The notes beneath the pieces were generated by a model. That model ran no database searches, was not told the DNA's origin, and was given only the letters and a program-made list of their open reading frames with translations. The position numbers were made by a program, and so were the translations under genes. From the NCBI GenBank assembly GCA_918026815.1, contig CAKJVC010000010.1, positions 622,501-686,500 of the forward strand: 64,000 bases of DNA. Reading direction: 5' to 3'. The DNA comes from Chalara sp. BL73. Its lineage: Eukaryota > Ascomycota > Leotiomycetes > Helotiales. Positions 11,574 to 22,585 of the stretch are shown here, piece by piece. Numbering within the stretch: the first letter of the stretch is position 1; every line of letters starts with the position of its first letter.

Positions 11574-13515
11574 TCAGATCTTTCCTCTTCTCAAGAACGA
11601 GTTCGGAATATCTACATACTTGGCTCTCAAATACTCGCAAAGGTTCTTCCCCAGACCATCGTATGTGCTCGTTGCATTGTAGCTGCGATCCAAATGATCA
11701 TGTAAGAGGAAGTGGACTGCCTTGACTCCTGGAATCTCAAATCTTTCAATTAACTTGCCATTGTATTCTGGTCCCAGCAACTGAATCAGCTTGTCTATTG
11801 TCAATAATGATCGCAACCAACCCCACTCATCCTCTTCGCGAACAAAGAAGCCAATATTAGCATCGGAGGCCTTGTCTCCCGATCGGCCTAGGACTCTCCA
11901 GCCCATAGGCCCTCGAGTTGTTGGCCCAAACTTTTCTAGGGCAATGGGATCCTTAGTCTCATAAGACCATTGTCGATCTTTATACTCGACCATGCTTGGG
12001 GAAGGTGGAATATTTATGTTCTGCCCATTCCACAAAAACTTTACCTCCTGTTTGATCTCATTTTGAGGTATCAGGGCTGCCCAGTATTCAAAGAACTCTT
12101 TCCCGGCTGATTGTCGCAGATCATTCTCAATAGTAGCGCCAGGACACGACTGTAGGAAGTTTTCCAGACACCAGCGATTAAAACCAGGTACTTCCATTGT
12201 GTCTTTCACGACCAGCGATCGATCTTTTGTCTGTGCAAATACTCGGAAATTAACCGTTGCTACATCTTGATTGCGAGGATCCTCCGGGGAATATCCGTTC
12301 AGAGTGAACTTCAGACATGAGAATCGTTCAACATTCTTCCCCATTGATTTCCGTACTTGTCGTTCAGTCCACTCCGCTTTCTGCTCCAGGTCAAGGCCCA
12401 CAAAGAGAAAATGAAACTCAGCTTGGTAACCACCAGATGCGGTGATGCCGACTTTTGTCGTGGTTGGCGGTGGCTTCCCTTTCACGCCTGTCACTAATAC
12501 TCTGTCCTTCCCTTCCTGGGCCATCTTGATATCCTCAAGAACAGCTACCACATCGGATCCATAGTACTGCGGTCCTTGGATCTCGTATAACAATTGAGAT
12601 GTAACACTACCAACAGAGATTTCCCCACCTGTTCCTGGCTCCTTAATAATTGCACAGCTACCGTCCTGGAAAATCTCAGCAATCGGGAAGCCAACGTTCT
12701 CACACCCGTCGAAAAGGTCCTTGAATCCAGAGTAGTATCCGCCGCAGACATACGATGAGCACTCAATCAGATGGCCGGCAATTAATGCTCCAGCAACTTG
12801 GTCGAAATCCTTCTCTCTGTCCCATCCATAATGCCAAATGGCTGCTCCAATAGTTGGCGCGGCATCAGCAACACGTCCACAAATGACGATATTGGCACCT
12901 TGACGGAAGGCCTCTGCTATTCCAGCTCCGCCAAGATAACATCTATAGCATTGTAAGCTTCAAGATAACTCTAGAGAACCAAACACTGGCTTACTGCGCA
13001 GCGAGGGGTTCAAATCCCCAGTTTTTGAGGTCGCCTCCAAAACATATATTTTCAAGTTTCTCTCCTTGCTTTAAGAGCTTGTTCACAACATCCAATACCT
13101 CATCACCTTGGATCCAGGCAACTTTTAGCTTTTCGGTCAACCCTTGTTCTTTGACAGCTTTCTCAACTTCATTGGCTAACATCTCAGTATCGCTGGATCC
13201 GGCGTTCACTGCAAGCTTGATGTTCTTCTGGGCAAGCAGAGGCAAGGCAGGAATTAGATTAGCCATAAAAGACGGCTCGTATAATCCGGGCCTCTCCAAG
13301 GTGTCCCCTTGCGCGAGAATTGCTGCTTTTGCTGCTCCATGCCATGACATGGTACACTCGCTCATCCAGTCGCCCACAATAACATCTACCTCGCATTGTG
13401 CGAGAGAGTGAATGGCTCGCTGTCTGTCAGTGAAACCACCTGATGCACCAGCAATGCGGATCGGCTTCTTCGTGGTACCATTGGCGCTCGCATTGTTATG
13501 TCCGTTTGTTGCCAT
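11574..13515 (-). CDS. AtuA-like protein (acyclic terpene utilisation family, DUF1446)
   Basis: Two exons, 13515-12995 and 12942-11574, 629 residues. The start ATG at 13515 heads MATNGHNN; the frame further upstream has no ATG. The N-terminal two thirds carry the DUF1446/AtuA domain: IRIAGASGGFTDR near the start, VIVGDWMSE, VNAGSSD, CYLGGAGIAEAF at the splice joint and VICGRVADAAP. The C-terminal about 130 residues contain RSGDKASDANIGF, the signature of the ferredoxin-like domain appended in this family. In Pseudomonas, AtuA lies in the citronellol/geraniol degradation operon; its exact reaction is not established. Fungal members are common and often sit near carboxylase or acyl-CoA genes. 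Here it lies beside a hydrolase and an acyl-CoA dehydrogenase. A CGGGGTAG element lies about 320 bp upstream. The assignment to the family is firm; the function is inferred. Confidence 0.88.
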
Positions 13516-14016
13516 TGTGTCATTCGTTTTCAAGGTAAGTATTAATGCACTGCTCCGACTTTTCGTTGCATATACATCTTTTCTGGAAACTCGTATCCAG
13601 TAGAACTATGCTTCTGTCATATCTTATTGTCCGCTTCTGTGCTAACCCTTCCCTACATACGACATCGCGAGGCAGCAAAACCCTGTGAGAATACCCCTAA
13701 TAGGCCCAATTGGGGAGCACATTCTGACCTACACGCAAAGCTTTCTCCACCAGTCTCGGATAACAAGAACCGCAAACCGGGACGACTCGATTTGCGGAAG
13801 TGGATTTTAGTGGCTTGAATCCATGGTCATTGACTACCCCGCCACGAGTCAGTCCAAGAGCCTGGCAATTACACTACGAGTCAAGCTTTATACTCAACAA
13901 CGAGAACACTCATCGCAATACTCATTGCAATACTCATTGAAGGAATTCGACTCTTCGTTATAGCATGTATTTTTATTTTTTATCTTTCGCTTCAATTATG
14001 ATCGTATGGTTATATA
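13516..14016 (-). promoter_or_regulatory. Upstream region of the AtuA-like gene, with CGGGGTAG element
   Basis: 500 bp between the AtuA-like start and the end of the hydrolase gene. Bases 13834-13841 read CGGGGTAG on the minus strand, the orientation of the downstream gene; the same core recurs in other promoters of this set. A short imperfect direct repeat (CTCATYGCAATA, two copies plus a partial) is at 13909-13938. No gene is seen. Confidence 0.35.
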
Positions 14017-15131
14017 CTACAAGAGAATAAATTCAAAACCGTGCGCCAATTTGCTATGGAAGTCCGAAATGGCTTCAGATAGATGCTTGGAAGGAAAGGA
14101 CCAATGGAAGTGAGGGTATCCTGTATATTCATCTGATTTATTTGGTACACTGTAGAGGTTGTCAGTGAAATATCTTAGTAAAGGAGCAATTCATACCCTG
14201 TTTCATCTAAAACCGCTTTGAATAATTTTCCATCATCTCTTAATGTATCTTGTCCTGCCCAGGTGATATAAGTCTTGGGAAGTTCTTCAATTTTCGTGTG
14301 TAGAAGTGGTGAGATATATGGATCTTTTCCATCTCCGCCATATGCGTCTGCTTCTACGTTAGATCTTGTGTTTTCAAACTCAATCTTAAGCTCACCAGCA
14401 AATGCCTTCATTGCTGCTGGGGTATCGATGGTGTGCTCGGCATGTTCCTCGTAAGAAGTGTACTTGGATTTCAAGTGCTCTGGAACGGAATCTCGAGCCA
14501 CCGTAACAGGAACCAGGGATACAACTCCTTTGAGCGTGCTTCCTTCGCCGGCATCAATAATCTTCAGCGCAGTTGCCAGGGCCAGGTGACCGCCAGCAGA
14601 AGTTCCAAACGTAATGGCTTTATTTGGTGTGGTATTCAGCGATTTGGCGTTGTCCAACGCCCACCTATATGCCGCAACGCAATCATCAAAACCTGCCGGA
14701 TATGGGTTTTGTGGCGCAAGTCTGTATTCTGTCGATACAATAACTATGCCCACATCTTTAGCCACCCGCCGCAGAAACCCATCCTCTCCATCTAGATCTC
14801 CCAAAGCCCACCCGCCACTGTGATAGAAGACACAAACCGGTTTGCCGCCTGCATAGTTGGTAGGAGTATATATACGGACTTTAAGCTCCGGTGTGATCTG
14901 TCTATCCTCGGTCTTGACTGATGGATCTGGCGTTGGGAACGTGAGATGCTTGACTAGGACTGCGCCTATAGCAGCATATTGTTGACCAACTTTCTCTATT
15001 GGGCCATGGAGCATGGGCCGCATGCCAATCTCCTTTTCGAACTGCTAGAAAGTTAGGTTTGAGCATTACTTGACCGGAAATACGATACTGACCGCCAACC
15101 ACGCTGGTGCGAAGCCTTCCGTATCTGTCAT
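14017..15131 (-). CDS. Alpha/beta hydrolase (hormone-sensitive-lipase-like esterase/lactonase)
   Basis: Three exons: 15131-15093, 15044-14197 and 14149-14017, 339 residues. It has the HSL-type oxyanion motif HSGGW, the nucleophile elbow GTSAGG, the acid in GQDTLRDDG and, only if the last intron is spliced out, the catalytic His in YPHFHW, which confirms the third exon. Members of this family hydrolyse short-chain esters and lactones. Placed beside a Baeyer-Villiger monooxygenase and an acyl-CoA dehydrogenase, lactone ring opening is the obvious inferred role. There is no signal peptide, so it is intracellular. It is transcribed divergently from the acyl-CoA dehydrogenase through a promoter of about 350 bp. 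The exact acceptor of intron 1 could be 3 nt further on. Confidence 0.88.
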
Positions 15132-15484
15132 CTCGAAAATCCTCACCTTTCAAGCTTTAAAAAAAGACCTCATCGCAAAGTACATATCAATTCCCCCGTA
15201 AAAGCCGTTATGGCGGGGTGTACTCACGTGTTTTGCGGGGGCGGGTAAGGGTTTCCCGCGTGGAGAAAGTCCCCTTGAGCATTCATATCGACGAATTAAA
15301 GGAGCCTCGGTAGCTCCTTAAACATTGATTCGTCTCTGAACAATAGCTAAAGCCGTGATCTCGGCTCAGAATGTTTTGAGCTTTAAATATACCGACAGCT
15401 CATTTCGTTATAACATTCTGATCTGTATTTGGTATTCAAATTGTTCGCTCCAGTTCAAACATTCTTACACCTTCTCTAGTTACC
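15132..15484. promoter_or_regulatory. Divergent promoter with two GCGGGG boxes and CACGTG
   Basis: This interval serves the hydrolase (minus) and the acyl-CoA dehydrogenase (plus). It contains GCGGGG at 15213-15218 and 15235-15240, both fitting the CreA carbon-catabolite-repressor consensus SYGGRG, and a palindromic CACGTG at 15225-15230 between them. The first box continues as CGGGGTG, close to the CGGGGTA core seen in neighbouring promoters. The function is inferred from motif match only. Confidence 0.4.
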
Positions 15485-16904
15485 ATGTCTAATATTGAAG
15501 GCCCAGCTTTTGCCCATATTCCACCATGGGTGAAGTCAAAGCTTCGGCCAGCTGCGGTTGAGAAGATTCAGAAAGTTTATGATTTTGTTGAGACAGAATG
15601 TATTCCCGCGGAACCCATCATGAAAGCACAGATTGCAGAAGTTGGAAAGAGGTGGACCACACAGCCATTGATGCATGAATTGAGAGAAAAGGCAAAGGCT
15701 TTGGGGTTGTTTAATTTGTTCTTACCAAAGAATTTTAAAGAGAGTCCTGGTCTTACGAATCTGGAGTATTCATGCTGCGCAGAGCTCATGGGACGTGTGT
15801 ATTGGGCTCAACAGGTCGGTTCTCGGCCTAAGACTCATTCTGAAACTTGAGATTAACAGCATATAGACAATGAACTGTCACGCCCCAGAAACAGGAAACA
15901 TCGAACTTCTAGCCAAATACTGCACACCCCAGCAAAAAAAGAAGTGGCTTCAGCCTCTGTTAGATGGCAAAGCATCATCTGCCTACTCAATGACTGAACC
16001 GAACGTTGCCTCCTCAGACGCTACGCAAATTGGGTGTCGCATCACTAGGGAAGGTAATGAATATGTCATTAACGGACGCAAGCTCTACGGAAACTGCATC
16101 TGGAATTCAGAGAACAAATTCTTCATCCTCATGGGCTGTTCTGACCCTGAAAATCCCAATAAATGGGCACGCCATTCCACTGTCATCGTACCGACCAACA
16201 CCCCCGGCATCACCCAAGTGCGGAACCTGTCGATTATGGGCTATGACCATGCACCTGAAGGCCATGGGGAGTATATTTACAAGGATGTAAGAATCCCAGT
16301 TGAGAACATCATCCTTGGTGAAGGTCGTGCTTTCGAGATTGCGCAGGGGCGATTAGGGCCAGGACGAATCCATCATTGCATGCGACTTATCGGCCAATGC
16401 GAGCGTGCATATGAGCTCGCGCTCATTCGCTGCATTGACATGCGCAAAACACCGCGCGGGAAACGCATCGGCGATTTCGACTCTAATATCGAGCGCATAG
16501 CACAGATGCGTCTGGAGATCGACCAGGCCCGCCTCGTCGTCCTCAACGCCGCCGACACCATGGATCTGCACGGTAACAAGGCGGGCCGGTACGCTATTGC
16601 GCAGAGCAAGATCTTGGTGCCCATGATGGCGACGCGGATTATTGATGAGTGTATGCAACTTTATGGCGGCCAAGGGTTGACGCAGCACACACCGCTGCCG
16701 GAGATGTGGACGTATGCACGGTTCGTGAGGATTGCGGATGGGCCGGACTCGGCGCATAGGCATCAGGTGGGACGGGATCAGCTGAAGTTGGCGCCGGGGT
16801 TGGTGGAGAGAAGTAGGGAGTATCAGAGGAGGTATAAGAAGTTGGCGGAGGAGAAGGGGGCCGAGTATGTTGTTTTCCACGGGGTTGGGTATGATGACAT
16901 CTAG
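15485..16904 (+). CDS. Acyl-CoA dehydrogenase (ACAD10/11-like)
   Basis: Two exons, 15485-15814 and 15867-16904, 455 residues. The intron joins WAQQ to TMNCHAPETGN, restoring the FAD-binding region of the family. Recognisable segments in order are the N-terminal helical domain (residues 1-105), the substrate/FAD core with SAYSMTEPNVASSDA (about 140-155), and the C-terminal helical domain with GPGRIHHCMRLIG and YGGQGL. The length is normal. The enzyme introduces a trans-2 double bond into an acyl-CoA, using FAD and an electron-transfer flavoprotein. The C-terminus (YDDI) is not a peroxisomal signal and no clear mitochondrial presequence is visible, so the compartment is open. With the adjacent hydrolase and AtuA-like gene it suggests beta-oxidation of a branched acid. 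Confidence 0.9.
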
Positions 16905-18425
16905 GGGGTTCGTGTAGGTACTGAATATGGTTCGGATATATCGAAAATCAAAAACTATTATCAATCTCAACAGCATTACGATTGGTTAGGATGTTGTGGA
17001 ACTCCTCCTATGAAGTATCGAATAGGTAAGCAGGTTCTGTCTACTATGAAACCACGAATGCTAAAGCCAGACTTGAACATCACAGACCTAACTCTTCAAA
17101 GGATCATACAATAACAAGCCTCCTGCTGAAGATCGTTCGCCGAAAAGATGATACCTGGTTATATCATTCAAATACTTTCGGTCGAAACAAGAGGTATGAC
17201 GCTATTTACAGCCATCCGGTTTTCACCGCATCGCCATCGGAAAGTTCAATTCGAAAAGCTTTGACAGGAGGCACCCCAAACCTCATGAATCATGCCGTAC
17301 ACAGACCAGGCCAGAAAAAAAGGTACTGAGGTACAAAAATGCGACGTGCAACAAAGTCTCCAGCTTCTTCACCGTTCGTGGATCTTCATGACTGAAACGT
17401 CAAAGTTCCACCCGTTGTCACGAGTCAATGTGTGGAGAACACGAGCCCAGCTCATAAGCAGGCTCCGGCTATGGTATGGCATCTTGTTGTCGCCGGGCCT
17501 GGAAGCGTTCAGTCAAGCACTGAAACTACCTTGATATCCTGTCGGAAAAAGTCTTAAGATTAGAGTTTAGGTAGATCCGGGGTAGTTGAAAACGGGAGGG
17601 ATTTGGGGGAATGGGAATGGCGGAGAGAAATCTGGTGGGGGGCGTCAAGGTTTGAGGGCTCACAGTCAAGGGAGTTCTATTCGCCAAGCATGTTTAGGCA
17701 TGTCAAGCACCAACAAACTCCTTCCCGGTCGCTTTGGAGTTTTTGATTCTTTCTCTTCGTTTGCCCCCTACATGAAATTGGACCAGCATCTCCCAACCTG
17801 AAGTATAATCGCAGACGGTAGATGCGGGCGGGAATGGCGGAGACTGGGGAAAACAAACCGCTTCTCCGCCAATTCTCCAGATTCCACACACATCCGCCAA
17901 GCCGGCGAAGACCGCCTAGCACAGCGAGCATCGGCACCCCCCAAAACGAATGACCTCGGGAACCTTCAACCGAGCCTGTTGTCCATAACCAAGCTCCCCT
18001 TCTCCAGCCGAATCTACCCTTTGCTGCCGCATGGTGGAACCAATGGATCGTTTGCATTACTCGTTAGAACAGGCTGGACAAGGCTGAAGTGTTCTAAAGA
18101 ACAAGCATTCCTTGATGGGCAATTCCGATGATGCTGGTGGTGCCGTCTTTCCCCTCGGGAGCCCCCTCTATTGGGACGGGGGCAAGTACCCTGCAATGAC
18201 CTTACAGTAGTATCAGTATGCAAATAAACCCCGGGCGGAGTAATTTTCTTTCTAGTTCCTGAATCGTTGATTGACTTCTTTTTTGGTGGCATCTATTTAT
18301 TTACCTTTTGTGCGCTGCATTTCTAGTGGGAGCTTGTACCAAGTTTGTGGAATTTCTATCGTTTACTCTTGCAAGGTTGAGAGTTCCATATCAATATCTA
18401 GAGCGAGGCAAAGTAATCAGAAAAG
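16905..18425. promoter_or_regulatory. Intergenic; upstream region of the Zn2Cys6 gene
   Basis: 1.5 kb with no defensible gene; short frames at 17292-18292 lack motifs. CGGGGTAG is at 17578-17585, the same core found upstream of the AtuA-like, SDR and BVMO/PRISE genes. It probably holds the 3' flank of the dehydrogenase gene and the promoter of the regulator. Confidence 0.35.
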
Positions 18426-20407
18426 ATGGCAGACGTGGAGTTTGACCTCTCGCCTTTGATGGATTTGGATGTGGAAACGCCAAAATTGGTGGAATATCCG
18501 AGCCCATCTGTGCTGGCCCAGGTTGTCCAAAGACCGATTAGCAAGAGAAGAGGAAAAAAGAGAAGTTCGAGGGCATGTATGACTTGCAGGGCGAGAAAGG
18601 TGAGATGTAATATTGTCGCACATGGGGCGCCATGCTCGAATTGTAGACATGATGAGATTGAGTGTGTTCTACCACTTAGTCGGAGACAGAGGTACGTGAA
18701 ATTTCGGTTCTGATGAACTTGTTGAAGCTCACAATTTCGTATAGATCAGCGAGGGAACGCGCGGAGCAGTGTTCGCGCAATATGTCCATGACGGGCTCAG
18801 AAGCAGGAGATCTCCGAGAAAATCCGGTTGACTATGAACAATGCACCGCTCATCACCATGACGAAGGCTTAATCTCAGGATATCAAGACCGCCTGTGGGA
18901 AAGGGCACAGTCGAGAGAACCTCTTGGACCGCACGGGATGAATATCTCAGATCATGTTCTAGCAGAAATAATTCCAGCCTCAAGCATAGCACCAAAAGCC
19001 GACACCCTTCCCATAGCAGCTGCTTCCTCACGGACAAAGTCCTGGATTCAGATTCAAGCACCCCTTGCATCTGTAGCGAAGGAGGGCTCTACAGCTACCC
19101 TTCCACGAGTTTTTTCCTCATTCCCTCGACATCTCGGTCCAGTAGATCTCTCATACCTCCACTCTCGCGACGCCCTTGCAATCCCCACTGAATCTCTACA
19201 AGTTGAGCTCTTGAAAGCATATATAGAGTTTGTGCACCCCAACATACCACTCCTTGATCTCGAAGAATTTCTCTCCGCGGTTAAATATGGCCACGAGGCA
19301 CTTGATGGACAACGAGGCCGGGGGATCGAGCGAGAAAATGCATTGAAGAAACAGATCCCTCTCCTCCTATTCCAAGCAGTCATGTTCGCCGGCGTATCCT
19401 TCGTCCCACTCCGTTCCCTGAAGGATGCCGGCTACGCAACTCGTGACGCAGCAAAACGAGTCTTTTTTAGCCGCGTACGGCTCTGCTACGACTTGGATAC
19501 CTGCCTAGACCGACAATCTATCATCCAGTCCCTCCTCCTCATGACACTTACCCCAGTCGCAACCTCGAACGAGAATAAAGATGCCTATCATTGGCTTGGC
19601 CTTGCCATCTCCCTTTCCTACTCCCTTGGCCTGAACCGCGGACCGTCATCAAGCAATCTCTCGATCCGGAAGATGCGATTAGAACGGCGGATATGGTGGA
19701 TGGCATTCATCCGCGACCGCACCCTTGCTCTCAACACAAACGGAACCATGTCACGCCCTGTTCGCATTCAAAGAGAAGACTGCGACGTCGACATGCTGTG
19801 CCTCGCCGATTTCGACTTGACCGATTCGGCGAATGATTTGGAAGAAGAGGGAGGCGTAGAAATGAAGGAAAGACAGAATGCGCTGGCGTGTATACAGAAA
19901 GCTAAGATATGCTGGTGTAGCAGCGACGTAAGCATCATGAGCTTCGGCGCGTGGTGTCTGCCAGTGAAGAGTGCTGTACAGCCACAGAAAATCCATTTAC
20001 CAGAATCGGCTTTTACACCGCATGAACAGATCTACACCTCAACCTCATATACCACTTCGACACCATTCCTTGAGTCCTACGAAGATACGGTCTCGATATA
20101 CTGCATAGCGCATACCAATTCTTCTCCCGCAACTAGTCTACACGATGAACCTACGACGCCGCAACCGATCACAAACGAAGAACCTGATGCAGAACTATAT
20201 TTTGAGAAAATTATAGAAGACGAGGAATTAGGAGGTGGGTTCGGCGTTGATGGGGAGTTTGATGATTTTCTGGAGTTTCTGAAGCCGGCGGGTGCAGATT
20301 TTGGGAAGCAGGCACAGGCACTGGCACAGGCAAGGGATAGACAGGCGCCGAGGGAGACGTGGGCTTTTCAATTCGATTGTGAAAATGATCGGGTTATAGA
20401 AGTTTAG
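18426..20407 (+). CDS. Zn2Cys6 transcription factor (candidate regulator of this gene set)
   Basis: Two exons, 18426-18691 and 18745-20407, about 642 residues. The binuclear zinc cluster lies at about residues 50-77 with spacing C-x2-C-x6-C-x8-C-x2-C-x6-C (CMTCRARKVRC, then CSNC). A basic stretch RRGKKR precedes it, and the intron follows directly after the cluster. The Fungal_trans middle homology region starts near residue 235 (FVHPNIPLLD) and includes AYHWLGLAISLSYSLGLNR. The tail is acidic (EEPDAELYFEKIIEDEEL). Such proteins bind CGG-type sites. Its position in the middle of the catabolic genes makes a pathway-specific role likely, by inference. Around residues 480-500 the reading frame is less family-like, and an unrecognised intron there cannot be excluded. 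Confidence 0.85.
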
Positions 20408-21272
20408 CTTAGCCTAAAGATAAACAGAACTGAAAATAATATAAGTTGTGTGGGGTCTTGCAAGTTGGGAGATTCGACTGTGGGTATAAGACAAATTTGT
20501 TTCATTTTTTTCAATATTGAGGTTATTTATGCTCTTCAGATACTTCAGATACCTCTGCACAAAATCAAATATCTAATCAACGATAGAAATATACATGATC
20601 AAGATTATGGTTGCTGTTTTGGTTGAGTATGAATAGAATACGAAGTTAAATGTTGCATGATATGAATGAAACATGGAGAATAACTGGATATTCCCCATGC
20701 TTGGCACTTCAGGCTTGGTATAATTTGAGCTCCAGGCTGATCCACCAATATATTCCTTACGATCTTGCCTAACCAGGGTGTTGGCTGTCCCAAGTACAAA
20801 CAGATCTCCGTTTATTCATTATATCTTATACGCTATCTTGTCATGAACCCCATACGAGCTCTCCACTCTTGACTCGTGTCCCGGTGTGGAGAACTCATCT
20901 AGTGGCTTGGCTCCGTACTTACTGCAATCCCCTAATGCGGATAACCACTACCGCCCAAGACCGACAGACCTCACCTCGTCAACTTAATACAGAAAGAGTA
21001 AAAGGGCATGAGCCGTCGAAGTTGATGAAGATTTCGTGATACAGGTTTGTATACTACCGCGGTCACCCACGCTCGTGAAAAGAAAGCCGACCTTCCCCCA
21101 CAAGTCGTGAGCTCCAGTGCGCCACATTGAATGATAACTTCATATGCGGGGTAACAGGAATACCTAAGGTAGAGTTCAGGAGAGCTGTGAAGCTTCTCAC
21201 TTGAGAAGCAAATTTCCTTTAAAATATTTTCTCTCCAAAAGATTTGTTCAAGATATCTGGGAAGCAGAGGAT
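20408..21272. promoter_or_regulatory. Intergenic; SDR promoter with CGGGGTAA
   Basis: Contains the 3' flank of the regulator gene and the SDR promoter. GCGGGG at 21146-21151 (CreA-like) overlaps CGGGGTAA at 21147-21154, 119-126 bp before the SDR start codon. No gene is seen. Confidence 0.35.
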
Positions 21273-22253
21273 ATGGCAGTGACATTGCTGAAAGGGACTG
21301 CATTCCTGACAGGTGCCGGCTCAGGTATGTTTCCACATAAACAAAGCTTCAAAATTTTATAAGTTCTAACTCTCAGGAAGGAATTGGCCGGGCAACAGCG
21401 ATCGCGTTTGCTCGCTCTGGAATCCAGCGTCTAGCACTGACAGATATCAATGAGCCATCTCTAAAGACGGTGCAAGAGATAATCAAGAAGGAATATCCCG
21501 ATGTGGAAGTTCAGACGATACAGCTTAATGTTCGGGAAACCGATGCAGTAGAGAGCTCAGTTTTGGCTGCCGTGAAGAAATTTGGACGAATTGATGTGGC
21601 TGTCAATGTTGCTGGAAGTGAGTTATTCTCCATGAGGAATATGTTCCGAGCAAAGGATGCCGCTGTCAGAAATAACTGCTGATACAGAAAAACAGTTGGC
21701 GGATCAGGGAAACAGACGCATGAGAACACAGAAGAGGATTGGCAGCGCGTTCTAGATGTAAATCTGAATGGCGTTTGGAGAAGCCAGAAGGCACAATTAA
21801 AAACGATGTTAAAGCAAGAGTAAATGACCCTTCAGAGAACTTAGAAAAGCAAACTGATGGAGCTCTTCCAGAGATCTTGGGCCTCGGTACGGGCGAGGAA
21901 ACATAGTCAACATCGCCTCCATGTATGGGATCATTTCGCCCCCAACGAATATCCCGGCGACTCAATACGCAGCATCAAAACACGGCGTGGTTGGCCTCAC
22001 AAAAGGCGATGCGGTTAGCTATGCTGCCCATGGGGTCCGGATCAATGCCATCTGTCCTGGATACATCGCGACTCCTCTGCTTGGAAATAATCCCATGAGT
22101 GGAGAGATGACCGTTGAAGTTAAGAAGACGCCGATGAGAAGACTGGGAACGGTGGAGGAGGCTGCGGACGCGATCGTGTTTTTGGCGAGCCCGATGGCTA
22201 GTTTCGTAACTGGTGCTTCGCTGGTGGTTGATGGCGGCCATACCGTTTCTTAG
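21273..22253 (+). CDS. Short-chain dehydrogenase/reductase (SDR)
   Basis: Four exons: 21273-21324, 21381-21617, 21696-21819 and 21872-22253, 264 residues. The splice joints rebuild the classical SDR motifs: TGAGSGIG cofactor loop (first intron inside it), NVAGIGGSG, the catalytic Ser in NIASMYG and YAASK (Y-x3-K), then PGYIATPL and a C-terminal GASLVVDGG. Asp in LALTDINE after beta-2 suggests NAD rather than NADP preference. Classical SDRs interconvert secondary alcohols and ketones. Next to the BVMO, the likely job is making the ketone substrate or oxidising the hydroxy acid after ring opening. It is convergent with the BVMO gene. Confidence 0.9.
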
Positions 22254-22585
22254 ACAGTGTGCAGGAATTGATAATTGATATCTGTCGCATGAAGTAATAA
22301 TGAACATCAAAATCAGTGCCAGGACCCCACAGAGGCAAAAAGAGCTGGTGTTCTAGGCTTTTTAAGACCCGGCTATCTTTTGCGTTATAAGCTTGCTGTA
22401 GCTATGTTCCATGCAGAATTCCAAACATACGCAATGAACTAGATGAGATTATAACCTAATACAGGCGCAGGAGAAATTTCTTGAGTGAAATTTGCTGATT
22501 CTGATTTGAAAAGCCGCTAACACCTGCTCCAACATAAATGCAAGTGGAAATAATGGAATTATATACAATATCCTCATCGTCAAGC
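22254..22585. other. Short convergent intergenic region
   Basis: Terminator region shared by the convergent SDR and BVMO genes. Nothing else is recognised. Confidence 0.5.

Noticed and set aside
13005..13019. GGGGTTCAAATCCCC, a perfect tRNA T-arm-like hairpin with a box B-like core
   Set aside because: It lies inside the first exon of the AtuA-like gene (coding WGFEPL on the minus strand), and no matching A box, D arm or acceptor stem surrounds it.
16353..16976. Minus-strand frame of about 207 codons
   Set aside because: It is antisense to the acyl-CoA dehydrogenase, which has clear family motifs in the other strand.
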